Positions 38,039-46,837 of a DNA stretch of 59,571 bases are shown piece by piece. Position numbers and translations under genes: made by a program. The stretch covers positions 1 to 59,571 of the forward strand of contig JAFTYR010000052.1 in NCBI GenBank assembly GCA_017461315.1. The letters are read 5' to 3'. Position 1 is the stretch's first letter; each line of letters begins with the position of its first letter. This stretch comes from Burkholderiaceae bacterium. GTDB taxonomy: Bacteria; Pseudomonadota; Gammaproteobacteria; Burkholderiales; Burkholderiaceae_F. The notes under the pieces are model-generated. The model saw only the letters and a list, made by a program, of their open reading frames with translations. It searched no databases and had not been told where the DNA came from.

Positions 38039-38199
38039 CGTCTTTCTCCTAACCGAGGGTAAGAGTCTAACAGTTCGTGGAAGTGGAGAAAAATATATTT
38101 CTCTTTTTTTCAATTATTAGTTCTCTATTTGGTTTTTGATTCCTGATGAATCTAAACGAAATCGATACAATGATCGTAATATTTTTTAGGAGCTTTTGA

Positions 38200-38808
38200 A
38201 TGTCCATTTTCTCCTGGTTTGCTTACTGCTTAAAAAATTATTTTACGTTCTCAGGACGTGCCTCACGAGCTCAGTACTGGTCTTTCACATTGATCAATGT
38301 TTTGGTCAGCTTCATTATTGCGCTTATCAGTACACCAACGACTCAGGTAGTTACGATTGAAGAAAATGGTTTTTATTCCACCAGTATGGTTGAAGACTTC
38401 GGAATTGCTTTTATCATCTATTCCCTTTTAATGATTATTCCCAGCTTTGCGGTCACGGTGCGACGTTTACACGATCGTGATCACACTGGATGGTGGGTTT
38501 TCTGGGCTGTTTTATTACCGTTCTTAAATATCGTTCTTTTGGTTTTCTGTTTACTTCCATCAGAAAATAGGGCTAACCGTTTTGGTGAACGAGCTCCTAC
38601 TGAACCTAATGATGTTGTACCTTCCACTCAGACGACTTGCGTACCACTTTCTCAAGAAAACAAACCAAACGGACAAAAAGAACCAAGTGTGTTAGATGAA
38701 TTTTCTTCTAATAACCATCCAACTTCTTTAGAAAATACTCATAAAACAGTATCACCAGAAAAGTCGAGTCTAGTTGAGCATCTCAAAAAATTATCCCAAA
38801 AAGAGTAA
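38200..38808 (+). CDS. DUF805 membrane protein
   Basis: 202 residues. The DUF805 signature is clear: NYFTFSGRASRAQYWSF at the N terminus, then VRRLHDRDHTGWWVFW near residue 88 and LLPSENRANRFG near residue 123, with four membrane helices. The C-terminal 70 residues are a polar, probably disordered cytosolic tail. Function of DUF805 is unknown. TAGGAG lies ten bases before the ATG. Confidence 0.82.
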   Translation: MSIFSWFAYCLKNYFTFSGRASRAQYWSFTLINVLVSFIIALISTPTTQVVTIEENGFYSTSMVEDFGIAFIIYSLLMIIPSFAVTVRRLHDRDHTGWWVFWAVLLPFLNIVLLVFCLLPSENRANRFGERAPTEPNDVVPSTQTTCVPLSQENKPNGQKEPSVLDEFSSNNHPTSLENTHKTVSPEKSSLVEHLKKLSQKE

Positions 38809-38825
38809 CTTCATGGATAAGTGAC

Positions 38826-38856
38826 AATCGGTTCAGATCATTAGACTGAATCGATT
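38826..38856. terminator. bidirectional terminator between the DUF805 gene and radA
   Basis: An 11-bp stem with one G-T pair (38826-38836 with 38846-38856), between convergent genes. The T tracts nearby are weak. Confidence 0.6.
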
Positions 38857-38859
38857 GAT

Positions 38860-40281
38860 TTATTCTGAGTCACTCGTATAGAAAATCGTTTTGATCGCTT
38901 CTCGTAAGTTATCAACTCCGATTACTTCAACCCCATCAATCGATTTAGTCGCTTTATTTTTAAGAGGAACGATGATCCGAGTAAAACCAAGCTTGGCTCC
39001 CTCTCGGATTCTCTCTTGTCCTCGAGAAACGGGCCTAATTTCACCTCCGAGTCCTACTTCACCAAAAATTGCCGTTTTTGATGGAATGGGGCGATTGGTC
39101 ATCGAAGATACAATTGACGCTAACACCGCTAAGTCACTTGCTGTTTCTGAAATCTTGATGCCTCCAACCGCATTTAAGAAAACATCCTGATCGTATGTAG
39201 CAAGATTGACATGGCGATGCAAAATCGCCAATAACATCGTTAACCGTTGACTATCCAATCCAACCGTTAGACGCTTTGGATTCGGTAACATCGATTTATC
39301 AACTAGAGCTTGAATTTCAATCAGAATTGGACGGGTCCCCTCTAGATTAATAAAAGTGACAGAACCGCTCACTCCTTCCCGTCTTTCAGCCAAAAATAAG
39401 GCAGATGGATTACGTACACCACGCAACCCTTTTTCGGTCATCCCGAAAACTCCAATTTCGTTTACGGAGCCAAAACGATTTTTAACGGCTCGCAGAATTC
39501 GGAAATTAGATTCTGAATCTCCTTCAAAATAAAGAACGGTATCGACCATGTGTTCTAGGACACGGGGACCAGCCATCGTACCTTCTTTAGTAACATGACC
39601 GACAAAAATAACCCCGATTCCCTCTCGCTTAGCCAAACGAGTGAGCCGAGCTGCGCACTCACGCACTTGGGATACCGAACCGGGAGCCGCGGATAAATCA
39701 TCCGAAAATACCGTCTGAATCGAATCGACCACTACCCACTGAGGATTAACCTCTTGAATCACCGCTTCGATTTTTTCAAGTTGAATTTCACTAATGAACT
39801 TCAATCCTTTTGTGTCGACTTCTAGCCTTTGAGCTCGAAGCGCCACTTGCGTTGGACTTTCTTCACCCGATGCATAAAGACAAGATTGACCTAAAGCGGT
39901 CATCTTGCACATCGATTGGAGTAATAAGGTTGATTTCCCAATTCCAGGATCTCCACCGATCAAAACAACGGAACCCGGAACAAAGCCTCCACCCAACGCT
40001 CGTTCAAGTTCACTAAAGCCGATCAGAATTCGAGGAGAGGCTTCCGCTTTTATTTCAGATAAATCTAAGACATCACTGGTTCCAGCAAGGGCTTGAGGGC
40101 TCGTTTTATGAGAAGATTCTGCCCGTGTGAAGCGATTCGTACTTTCGGTTTCAAGCTTAAATTCCTTCATGGTGTTATAGGCTTTACAAGCTGGGCATTG
40201 CCCGAACCATTTTGGAGAATCAAACCCACATTCAGTACAAACCCATGCCGTTTTTACCTTGGATTTAGCCACACCCGTCAC
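38860..40281 (-). CDS. radA: DNA repair protein RadA
   Basis: Branch migration helicase acting with RecA in recombination. 473 residues: an N-terminal C4 zinc finger (CTECGFDSPKWFGQCPAC), a RecA-like ATPase with Walker A GGDPGIGKST near residue 105 and the RadA-specific KNRFG motif near residue 258, and a C-terminal Lon-protease-like domain (GGIKISETASDLAVLASIVS, FGEVGLGGEIR). All key residues are intact. Confidence 0.95.
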   Translation of the reverse strand: MTGVAKSKVKTAWVCTECGFDSPKWFGQCPACKAYNTMKEFKLETESTNRFTRAESSHKTSPQALAGTSDVLDLSEIKAEASPRILIGFSELERALGGGFVPGSVVLIGGDPGIGKSTLLLQSMCKMTALGQSCLYASGEESPTQVALRAQRLEVDTKGLKFISEIQLEKIEAVIQEVNPQWVVVDSIQTVFSDDLSAAPGSVSQVRECAARLTRLAKREGIGVIFVGHVTKEGTMAGPRVLEHMVDTVLYFEGDSESNFRILRAVKNRFGSVNEIGVFGMTEKGLRGVRNPSALFLAERREGVSGSVTFINLEGTRPILIEIQALVDKSMLPNPKRLTVGLDSQRLTMLLAILHRHVNLATYDQDVFLNAVGGIKISETASDLAVLASIVSSMTNRPIPSKTAIFGEVGLGGEIRPVSRGQERIREGAKLGFTRIIVPLKNKATKSIDGVEVIGVDNLREAIKTIFYTSDSE

Positions 40282-40521
40282 CTCTTTTCTTTGTGTTTTT
40301 TTTATATTAAATCAGCTTTGAGCTAGTCTAATTTAAAACAAAAAAATCTTTCGATAATTATCTTGTGTTATTAACCAAAAAGTCTTTCAATTCAGTCTAA
40401 CTGAGAAATGAAAATTCCTTTGCCACATCATTACCAGCATATTTTTCAACGACGAGAGAAATTGCAGAGATAGTCATAATTCGAGATATCCAACGTTCCC
40501 GATATGATGATCTAAGTGGGT

Positions 40522-40542
40522 GGTTTAAATCTGAGCCATTTT
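40522..40542 (+). repeat. direct repeat copy 1 upstream of relB
   Basis: A 21-base stretch found again exactly at 45328-45348, in front of a second, decayed relBE copy. It marks the edge of a duplicated module. Confidence 0.8.
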
Positions 40543-40582
40543 GAGTCGAGATCTTTTACTTTCACAATCAAAACTCATACAA

Positions 40583-40602
40583 TGTATTACATATGTAATA
40601 CA
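40583..40602 (+). promoter_or_regulatory. palindromic operator upstream of relB
   Basis: A perfect 20-base palindrome, with another half-site (GTAATAC) at 40606-40612, 20 to 40 bases before the relB start. RelB-type antitoxins repress their own operon through such sites. Confidence 0.7.
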
Positions 40603-40622
40603 AACGTAATACAGGAATTAAT

Positions 40623-40868
40623 ATGGCCAGTACTGTCGTTTCCTTCCGTATTTCTGAGCAGATTAAAAATACCGGTAAACCTATTCTCGAAGCTCATGGA
40701 ACTACGGTATCAGAATTCTGTCAGAACGTTCTAGCTTATGTTGCTGAAACTGGGAAGATTCCGGTAAAAAAAGCAATTATTAGCCAAGAAGATGAAGAGT
40801 TAATTCGCATTGCTAGAGAACGGTTACAGGAGACCGGCTCCATTGCTGTTCGCCTTGAGGATCTTTAA
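40623..40868 (+). CDS. RelB/DinJ-family antitoxin
   Basis: 81 residues. The ribbon-helix-helix domain is read in VVSFRISEQIKN and TVSEFCQNVLAYVAETGKIP, and the C-terminal toxin-binding tail follows. It is intact. It overlaps the toxin start by one base (TAATG). It should bind the palindrome upstream; its own toxin partner is frameshifted. Confidence 0.85.
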   Translation: MASTVVSFRISEQIKNTGKPILEAHGTTVSEFCQNVLAYVAETGKIPVKKAIISQEDEELIRIARERLQETGSIAVRLEDL

Positions 40869-41151
40869 TGGCTTATTCACTTGAATTCAAGCCTTCTGCC
40901 TTAAATGAATGGAAGAAACTCGATAACTCAGTCGCCTCAAACTTCAAGAAAAAACTTCGAGAAGTGTAGAGCATCCTAGGATTGAGGCTAATAAGTTATC
41001 CGAACTGCCCGACTGTTACAAAATAAAACCAAGAACGCAAGGCTATCGTCTGGTCTATCAAGTTCACGATGATCGAATTGTCGTCCTCGTATTAGCCGTA
41101 GGAACACGAGAAAACGCTACGGTCTATCAGAAAACAAAAGATCGGATCTAA
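40868..41151 (+). pseudogene. RelE-family toxin, frameshifted
   Basis: The first frame reads MAYSLEFKPSALNEWKKLD onward for 33 codons to TAG at 40967-40969. The protein then continues one frame over as EHPRIEANKLSELPDCYKIK, GYRLVYQVHDDRIVVLVLAVG and KTKDRI, with TAA at 41149-41151. Restoring a single T near 40967 would give a complete RelE mRNA interferase of about 94 residues. One deletion is therefore enough to explain the loss. Confidence 0.85.
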
Positions 41152-41257
41152 ATGTGCAAATAGCTTGGTATTCGCCGTACCAAGCCACTTAAAGGTAGAG
41201 AATCATGTCCCTTAAAAATTCTCATACCGCTAGTATGAGAAAAACGTTTAAGGCTAT

Positions 41258-41554
41258 CTACACTAAGCGAAGCTCCACTTTTTTCCCTAATGCCTCAGCA
41301 TAACGCTTTAACATTGCAAGACTAGGAGTTCTACCAGATACTAGACCGTTTTCGAGTCTGCAAACCACAGAACGAGGTGTTCCCATCCGATCTGCAATAT
41401 CTTTCTGAGATAAGTTCTGCTTCATTCTAAGATCAATCGCTTCCTTTAAAAGTTCGAACTCTTGCTCTGAAGCGGCATACTCTTTTGCAAATTCTGGATC
41501 CCTCATCTGCTCTTGGAAAAATTCTTTATGAGTTTTAGACGCAAATTTAACCAT
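41258..41554 (-). CDS. HigA-like helix-turn-helix antitoxin
   Basis: 98 residues with an Xre-type helix-turn-helix (NLSQKDIADRMGTPRSVVCRLENG near residues 48-71), then a helical C terminus ending KKVELRLV. It is the downstream gene of a toxin-first module and overlaps the toxin end by eight bases, the usual higBA arrangement. It is intact. Confidence 0.8.
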   Translation of the reverse strand: MVKFASKTHKEFFQEQMRDPEFAKEYAASEQEFELLKEAIDLRMKQNLSQKDIADRMGTPRSVVCRLENGLVSGRTPSLAMLKRYAEALGKKVELRLV

Positions 41555-41870
41555 GTTTCACCTCAGCTAATCGCTTCCTTGCAATCTCAAGCTCCTTTGC
41601 CGGAGTCTTTTGAGTCTTTTTAATAAAAGCATGAAGAACGACAATGCGATTGTCTCTTATCGTACAAAAGAGCGCACGACCAATCCCTTCCATTCCCTTA
41701 GCTCGAATCTCAAATAGGCCATCGCCCATTGCTCTTGTATGAGGCAAGCCTAAGTTCGGACCACGCTCTTCTATAAGAGACGCAATCCGAAAGTAACTCA
41801 CTTGAACTTTAGTGGGCCACTAACAGATCGCATCCATTACCTCATCCGAGTAATAAACAATCTCAAACAT
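41547..41870 (-). pseudogene. HigB/Gp49-like RelE-fold toxin with premature amber codon
   Basis: The frame from ATG 41870 reads MFEIVYYSDEVMDAIC, then TAG at 41822-41820, then continues in the same frame as WPTKVQVSYFRIASLIEERG, LGDGLFEIR-like MGDGLFEIRAKG, RALFCTIRDNRIVVLHAFIKKTQKTP and a helical end. That is a whole phage-derived Gp49-like/HigB toxin with one nonsense codon. A GTG at 41801 could restart, but the product would lack the first strand and helix and is unlikely to be active. Confidence 0.78.
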
Positions 41871-41881
41871 CTTAAGTAAAA

Positions 41882-41899
41882 GTTAGCATATTTGCTAAC
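41882..41899 (-). promoter_or_regulatory. inverted repeat upstream of the higBA-like module
   Basis: A 7-bp perfect inverted repeat with a 4-base spacer, 12 bases before the original toxin ATG. This is the expected place for an antitoxin operator. Confidence 0.55.
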
Positions 41900-41923
41900 A
41901 AGTATAACTCAAAATGAGAGTGT

Positions 41924-42373
41924 TTACTTCGGCGACACACCAAATAGAATGCTCGTTGGTGTATCCGAATCCCCTTCAGAATAAGCCTCCGCTCCTTTGA
42001 TCGTTCTTCTGATCTGCGTGGCCGGAATCTTCCAAATGTTACTTGCCAGAGTTAAGCCAGCCATTGCCACATCCTCTTCGTCCAAAGTATCTCTTGCTAC
42101 TTTAAAGTATAAAACCCTTGCATCATTGAGTCCCTTGGTGACAGTCGGACCGTTGTACGAGAACCCTTGCAACAAGGGCGCAACTTGATTGAGGAGTGCA
42201 AAAAGACTTAAACCGACTCCGTCAAACTGCTAGAGTAACCAAGTAAGTCCCTCTTCTTCATCCTTTTCAGTCGGGTCGCCACCTCTTAAAATCTCTAATA
42301 AAAGGTTGGAGGTCATCTGCGGAATGGCCAATAGCAACGCAATGTCGCGCGCAAAGAGCAGACTTCCCTTGAT
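41924..42373 (-). pseudogene. remnant of a large phage-type protein (LPD38-like C terminus)
   Basis: One minus-strand frame of about 150 codons reads FARDIALLLAIPQMTSNLLL, then TAG at 42232-42230, then LSLFALLNQVAPLLQGFSYN and GAEAYSEGDSDTPTSILFG to TAA. No start codon is available upstream; a TAA lies at 42376-42374. The ending, with helices followed by a G-x-E-A-Y...TP...LFG motif, resembles the C termini of very large phage or plasmid proteins with LPD38/PLxRFG domains. That naming is tentative; the status as a truncated remnant with a stop is direct. Confidence 0.5.
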
Positions 42374-42389
42374 TTAATGTATTCGGTAA

Positions 42390-42706
42390 AAATACGGTGG
42401 TTCTTTAAAATTTCTTTGGAAAAAATTCCCTGACAATGCAATCTGTCGACGCCAAGATACTCAAAAATGGTATGTTGCCTTTTTATCCATTCCTTCAGAC
42501 AGGCTTGGCATTTTCCCACAAAAAAACTTGAAATTATTGATCTTCGGATAGCGGGTGAAAATATCGAAAAATTAATTGATCAAAAAATTTACTTTCCTGG
42601 ATACCACATGAACAAAAAGAGTTGGTACACCATTATTTTGAATGATTCCGTTTCAGATACAGAGCTTCATGAAAGAATTTACGAAAGTTACCTAAGAGCT
42701 CGCTAG
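42390..42706 (+). pseudogene. MmcQ/YjbR family protein, frameshifted and truncated
   Basis: A plus-strand frame reads KYGGSLKFLWKKFPDNAICR and KWYVAFLSIPSDRLGIFPQK up to an A7 run at 42520-42526, then shifts and continues as LEIIDLRIAGENIEKLI, FPGYHMNKKSWYTIIL and ERIYESYLRAR to TAG at 42704-42706. FPGYHMNKKxW is the MmcQ/YjbR (CyaY-like fold DNA-binding) signature. The start is lost. The slip in the A run looks like a simple replication error. Confidence 0.75.
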
Positions 42707-42788
42707 TCATTTTCAATACTTACAGCTAGGTAGCTTCAAAATGATAGAACAGTTAGAATTAAAGGATTAGTTTAAATTTCAAAAATTT

Positions 42789-43676
42789 ATGAAAATCCTG
42801 ATTCCAATCGACCAAAGTCAATATTCTCAAGTTGCTCTTGAATTTATCCGTTCTCGATGTGCTAATTTTGGTTCCAATGCTGAAGTTTTAGTCGTTCATA
42901 TTCATCCGCTCTCTTTATTCGATTCCCTCATTGGGAGAGGAAAAGCAGATGAAACGTACCGAGAAGAGGCTATGGAATTGTTAGAGCCTGCCATTACAAA
43001 ACTCAAAGAAGCGGGCATTCGGGCAAAACCTGTTTTTGCAATGGGAAACGTTCCTCAAACCATTAATCAGATTGCTGAAGAAGAAAATGTTGATCTTATT
43101 GTCATGGGATCTCAAGGTACAAGTGCCGTACAGGGAATTATTTTTGGTTCTGTTACCAACTCCCTTTTAGCACTTACCTATAAGCCTATGTTGGTTTTAC
43201 ACGACAAACCAATTTCGTTCCGTGACTCCCCTTATATCGGCATTGCAACTGATGGTAGTCCCTACGCAGAAAGTGCTGTGCAGTTTATCGCAGACAACAT
43301 GAAGCTTTTTGGTGGGGTTCCTCGTGTCTACTTGATCAATGTAGTCGAACGTCCGGCACCTGGACAAGCTTACCATCCACTAGAACGAGAAGAAGCTCAA
43401 GAACACAAGGAATTCATGAGTGAAATCTTTGAAAGTGCTGAAGCTCGTCTTAAAGAAAGTGGTGCTGAATGCGTACGAATCCGTCTCACCGGTGATGAAC
43501 CCGGTGACGTATTAGCCGAATTTGCTGAAAAAGAGGATCTCGACCTTGTTGTGATTGGTACTCGGGGTAAAGGGGTATTTCGTTCTTCCGTTATGGGGTC
43601 GACCGCCACCCGGTTCGCCGCGGTCAGCGACCGTCCTCAATTGATTGTACAAACCGATGAAGACAAAATCGCTTAA
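42789..43676 (+). CDS. universal stress protein, tandem UspA domains
   Basis: 295 residues with two Usp folds. Domain 1 (residues 1-140) opens MKILIPIDQSQYSQVALEF and has VDLIVMGSQGTSAVQGIIFGS, the ATP-binding G-x2-G-x9-GS motif. Domain 2 opens YIGIATDGSPYAESAVQF and has LDLVVIGTRGKGVFRSSVMGS. It therefore probably binds ATP in both halves. Role is in stress or starvation survival. It is a single gene with its own terminator, lying inside the relBE-flanked segment. Confidence 0.88.
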   Translation: MKILIPIDQSQYSQVALEFIRSRCANFGSNAEVLVVHIHPLSLFDSLIGRGKADETYREEAMELLEPAITKLKEAGIRAKPVFAMGNVPQTINQIAEEENVDLIVMGSQGTSAVQGIIFGSVTNSLLALTYKPMLVLHDKPISFRDSPYIGIATDGSPYAESAVQFIADNMKLFGGVPRVYLINVVERPAPGQAYHPLEREEAQEHKEFMSEIFESAEARLKESGAECVRIRLTGDEPGDVLAEFAEKEDLDLVVIGTRGKGVFRSSVMGSTATRFAAVSDRPQLIVQTDEDKIA

Positions 43677-43700
43677 TCTAAAGTTTTAGATTTCTTTATA

Positions 43701-43737
43701 AACCCTAGTTTGATATTGAACTAGGGTTTACTTTTTG
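43701..43737 (+). terminator. terminator of the universal stress protein gene
   Basis: An 11-bp perfect stem (43701-43711 with 43720-43730) with an 8-nt loop and a T5 run at 43733-43737. Confidence 0.9.
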
Positions 43738-43833
43738 TAAATGAATGTCAATGGCGCTTTAACAAAGTTTTGTGAATAAATTTTCATTAAAATCTTACGC
43801 ATTGATTAAGAATAAGTAGAAAACGATTCGAAG

Positions 43834-45285
43834 ATGTCTCCACTGTACGTACCGGATTCAGATAAATACTCATCCCTAGTTCAACCATTATTGATGGCTG
43901 TGGCTGACTATATTGCCATTTTGTTAGCCGAAACTGGAGCACTTACGGTACGTTTAATATTGTTGGATATTTTTGACCTTCCACATGGACACTTCCGATT
44001 AACGGCAGATTACTTTTTGCTTTGGATCCCCGCTATCTTTTTATTATTTTTGCATTGGGGGCGTACCTATATTCGATTAATTTCCATTAGTGAAATCCTT
44101 CGTCGTACCTTTCATTCAGTTTGTTTAGCCATTGTAGCTTGCATCGTTGTTCTGTTTTTAGCTAATAAAACACCGGTTGTATCTCGACTTTTCGTAGCAC
44201 TTTTAGGTGTTTTTGTTTTCATGTTTACCTGCCTAGCTCGTCTTGGACTTCGACTACTACTCAACAACCTTAAACTCTTCTTAGAACCAACGATTTTTAT
44301 TGGATCCGATGAAACGGCCCGAAAACTCGTCAACTACTGTGCCACCACTTCTTTTTTCGGTATTCAAGTTGTTGGTCTTATTGACGACAGTCCCGAAGGT
44401 AAAGCACTCGATGGTATTTATCCGGTCTTAGGCAAAACAGAAAACGCTAAAGAAATTATTCAAAAAACCGGAGTTCAAAATGTCATTATCTTGGCTCCTA
44501 AGATGAATCAAGAAAAGTTGGCTTCGCTTGTTGAAGAGATTTTTCCTTTGGTTAAAAATGTTGCTTTTGTTCCAAATACAGAAGCTCTTCCCATTGCCAA
44601 TATGCAATTACAGCCACTTTATTCAGAAAATATGGTGGTGATTTCAGTAACTAATAACCTTTCTCGACCTTACAACCGCTTTGTAAAACGGGTTTTCGAT
44701 TTGATCGTTGCTTCTTTAGGAACTTTAGCTATTAGTCCTATTTTGATCGGAATTGCGATTGCAATTAAATACTCGAGTCCGGGTCCCGTTCTTTACTCTC
44801 AGAAGCGACTAGGTGAAGGTGGACGTCACTTTAAGTGCTGGAAGTTTCGCTCTATGGTGCCAGACGCTGACCAGCGCCTTAAAGAATATTTAGAAGCTAA
44901 TCCCGAAGCTCGAAAAGAATGGGAAGAAAGTCAAAAACTTAAAAATGATCCGAGAATCACTCGAATTGGTCATATTCTACGTAAAACCTCCCTAGACGAG
45001 CTCCCTCAACTATGGAACGTTATCACGGGAGAGATGAGCCTTGTAGGCCCTCGTCCGATTGTTGACAACGAAATTGAAAAATACGGCATTTATTTTTCCG
45101 ACTACACCATGGTACGTCCTGGTATGACTGGACTTTGGCAGGTCAGTGGTCGAAGTGATACTTCTTATCCAAGACGAGTACGTCTTGATGCATGGTATGT
45201 TCGAAATTGGAATGTTTGGTTAGATATCAGTTTGATTTTTAAGACCGTTAAAGTTCTATTTTCTAAGCAATCTGGCGCTTATTAA
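43834..45285 (+). CDS. wbaP: undecaprenyl-phosphate sugar phosphotransferase, WbaP type
   Basis: 483 residues. Four N-terminal membrane helices, then a CoA-binding-like Rossmann region (TIFIGSDETARKLVNYC, VVGLIDDSP), then a membrane helix and the C-terminal catalytic bacterial sugar transferase domain: KRVFDLIVASLGTLAISPIL, FKCWKFRSMVPDAD, IGHILRKTSLDELPQLWNV, MSLVGPRPIV and GMTGLWQVSGR. It moves galactose-1-phosphate or a similar sugar phosphate to undecaprenyl phosphate, starting O-antigen or capsule synthesis. It stands alone here, without other glycan genes. Confidence 0.9.
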   Translation: MSPLYVPDSDKYSSLVQPLLMAVADYIAILLAETGALTVRLILLDIFDLPHGHFRLTADYFLLWIPAIFLLFLHWGRTYIRLISISEILRRTFHSVCLAIVACIVVLFLANKTPVVSRLFVALLGVFVFMFTCLARLGLRLLLNNLKLFLEPTIFIGSDETARKLVNYCATTSFFGIQVVGLIDDSPEGKALDGIYPVLGKTENAKEIIQKTGVQNVIILAPKMNQEKLASLVEEIFPLVKNVAFVPNTEALPIANMQLQPLYSENMVVISVTNNLSRPYNRFVKRVFDLIVASLGTLAISPILIGIAIAIKYSSPGPVLYSQKRLGEGGRHFKCWKFRSMVPDADQRLKEYLEANPEARKEWEESQKLKNDPRITRIGHILRKTSLDELPQLWNVITGEMSLVGPRPIVDNEIEKYGIYFSDYTMVRPGMTGLWQVSGRSDTSYPRRVRLDAWYVRNWNVWLDISLIFKTVKVLFSKQSGAY

Positions 45286-45327
45286 GATTACAACTCTCTT
45301 AATCGAGATTGAGTAAATTAAGTGGAA

Positions 45328-45581
45328 GGTTTAAATCTGAGCCATTTTAATTAGAGATGCTGTTAAGCCAATTCTCGAAGCTAACGGAACTACTGTATCG
45401 GAGTTCTGCCAAAGCGTTTTAACTTATGTTGCTGAAACTAGAAAAATTCCGGTAAAAAAGCAATCATTAACCAAGAAAATGACGAGTTAATTCGCATTGC
45501 TAGAAAACGGTTACAGGAAACCGGCTCTATTGTTGTTAATCTTGAGAATCTGTAATGGCCTATTCGCTTGAATTCAAGTGA
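45328..45581 (+). pseudogene. second, decayed relBE copy
   Basis: After the 21-base repeat (45328-45348) the sequence reads a RelB antitoxin lacking its N-terminal third (AVKPILEANGTTVSEFCQSV, then a one-base loss in an A run, then IINQENDELIRIARKRLQET) ending TAA 45553-45555. A toxin start follows at 45555 (MAYSLEFK) and stops at TGA 45579-45581. It is close to the copy at 40522-41151 at the DNA level. About 100 bases, including the operator and start, are deleted. Confidence 0.85.
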
Positions 45582-45876
45582 AGACTACACCCTTCTATAA
45601 GAAGAGATGTTCCGAAACTAGTTAGCTTGAATTCTCACGGGGCGCAGAAAGATCGTGTCCTTTGTCTCATCAAAGTAAGCAGAGCAAAAGTATTTGGCTT
45701 TTTAGCAAGCGCCAGATAATGACTAAATGCGGAAACACGCTGAAAATGATCTTCTTGGGAGACCAAGTGACACCTCGGAAAGACGGGGATTTTTTATAAG
45801 CCTTCTCTCGCATTTACCCCCTAATTCATAAGTACCTCAACTTCGAGGGAGAAGGCTTACAAAAGAGAGTGAATTA
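45582..45876. repeat. gene-poor stretch with a long inverted repeat
   Basis: No gene is seen. An inverted repeat pairs 45797-45807 exactly with 45849-45859 across a 41-base spacer, extending a few bases with a bulge. It ends 17 bases from the DUF3800 stop. It could be a transcript end for that gene or the scar of a mobile element. Confidence 0.4.
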
Positions 45877-46572
45877 TTACGGTTGAGTAATAAAGAATAG
45901 ATTTTGATGCTGATTCAAAGAAAGGATATTCTGCGAAACTGCTGAGAAATAAATTCGGTTAGCCACAATATCCGCTGCCCGGATCAATGTTTTCACCTTT
46001 GAGTCACAGAATTTAAGATCAACCGAATTTAAGGTCTTGAAAATCGGCTCGTGAAACTTTGAGTAGCGAGGATTAAACGTTCCAATTTTGAACTCATGTT
46101 CAAGTGCTTCTCTAAGTTCATAGCAACCATCTGTTGCGGTTGCGTGTTCGTCAATGTAAAAACGAAGTCTTTTTACATCATTGGGGTTAATGATGTTTTG
46201 CTTGATTAAATGCTGGAACTTTCGCTTAACAGCGATCTTAAAAACATAATCAAGATAACGTTGCTTTGATTTTTTATTGAGAAAAATCTGAGGTAGGACG
46301 CGATCCTGACGAACAATAACGCCGAACTTATGGTAGCGATTAAGGGATCTAAATAACTTCCCTTTAGACTTATTAGAAATAGAGCTGGCTTTAACCTCGA
46401 CCGATGGATCTATTTGCTCCTGCTGTCTCACGATGTTTTCTGCGTTTTGGTACAGACGAGTTGCCTCATCTGCCTCTGCATACGAGAAAAACATTAATCC
46501 TCCGAAAACGAAAAACTCATTGTGTTTTTGATCGAGGACGCCGGACTCGTCAGAGTAAATATAGATTTCCAT
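45877..46572 (-). CDS. DUF3800 domain protein
   Basis: 231 residues starting MEIYIYSDESG, the DUF3800 signature; a second acidic cluster, RLRFYIDEHATAT, near residue 140 and DIVANRIYF near the C terminus complete the RNase H-like pattern of the family. The function is unknown; members are frequent on phages and islands. The start is ATG 46572, because the frame up to 46749 runs through a terminator-like hairpin and has no family match. The gene is flanked by remnants and repeats. Confidence 0.72.
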   Translation of the reverse strand: MEIYIYSDESGVLDQKHNEFFVFGGLMFFSYAEADEATRLYQNAENIVRQQEQIDPSVEVKASSISNKSKGKLFRSLNRYHKFGVIVRQDRVLPQIFLNKKSKQRYLDYVFKIAVKRKFQHLIKQNIINPNDVKRLRFYIDEHATATDGCYELREALEHEFKIGTFNPRYSKFHEPIFKTLNSVDLKFCDSKVKTLIRAADIVANRIYFSAVSQNILSLNQHQNLFFITQP

Positions 46573-46592
46573 AAGTTCAAAAAGATTAGATA

Positions 46593-46616
46593 TAAGAAAA
46601 GCCGCACTCAGCGGCT
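46593..46616 (-). terminator. terminator-like hairpin just upstream of the DUF3800 gene
   Basis: A 6-bp G-C stem (46600-46605 with 46611-46616), a 5-nt loop and a T-rich tail on the minus strand, 20 bases before the DUF3800 ATG. It could attenuate that gene or end a lost upstream gene. Confidence 0.5.
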
Positions 46617-46837
46617 CTTCCCCCCTGCGATCGGCTATCTCACAAGATCGCTTAAACGTTAATTCGATTTCGCAGAGTATACGGCTCGACCCTTTTGTCG
46701 ACCGCACGGCAAATATAGCACATAAATGTAGCCATAAGTAGCCAACCATGCCAAAACGAACATAAAAGTTTCTCCCCTCTCTCTAATCTTTTTAATACCG
46801 ACTTTTTAACTTTTGGAGAGAGGACTTTCTTTTTTAG

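Noticed and set aside
42313..42519. A 68-codon minus-strand frame
   Set aside because: It runs antisense through the MmcQ/YjbR pseudogene and out of frame through the phage remnant, both of which explain the sequence better.
40514..45581. Composite transposon flanked by relBE copies
   Set aside because: No transposase, terminal inverted repeats or target-site duplication could be seen at either edge; duplication or recombination fits better.
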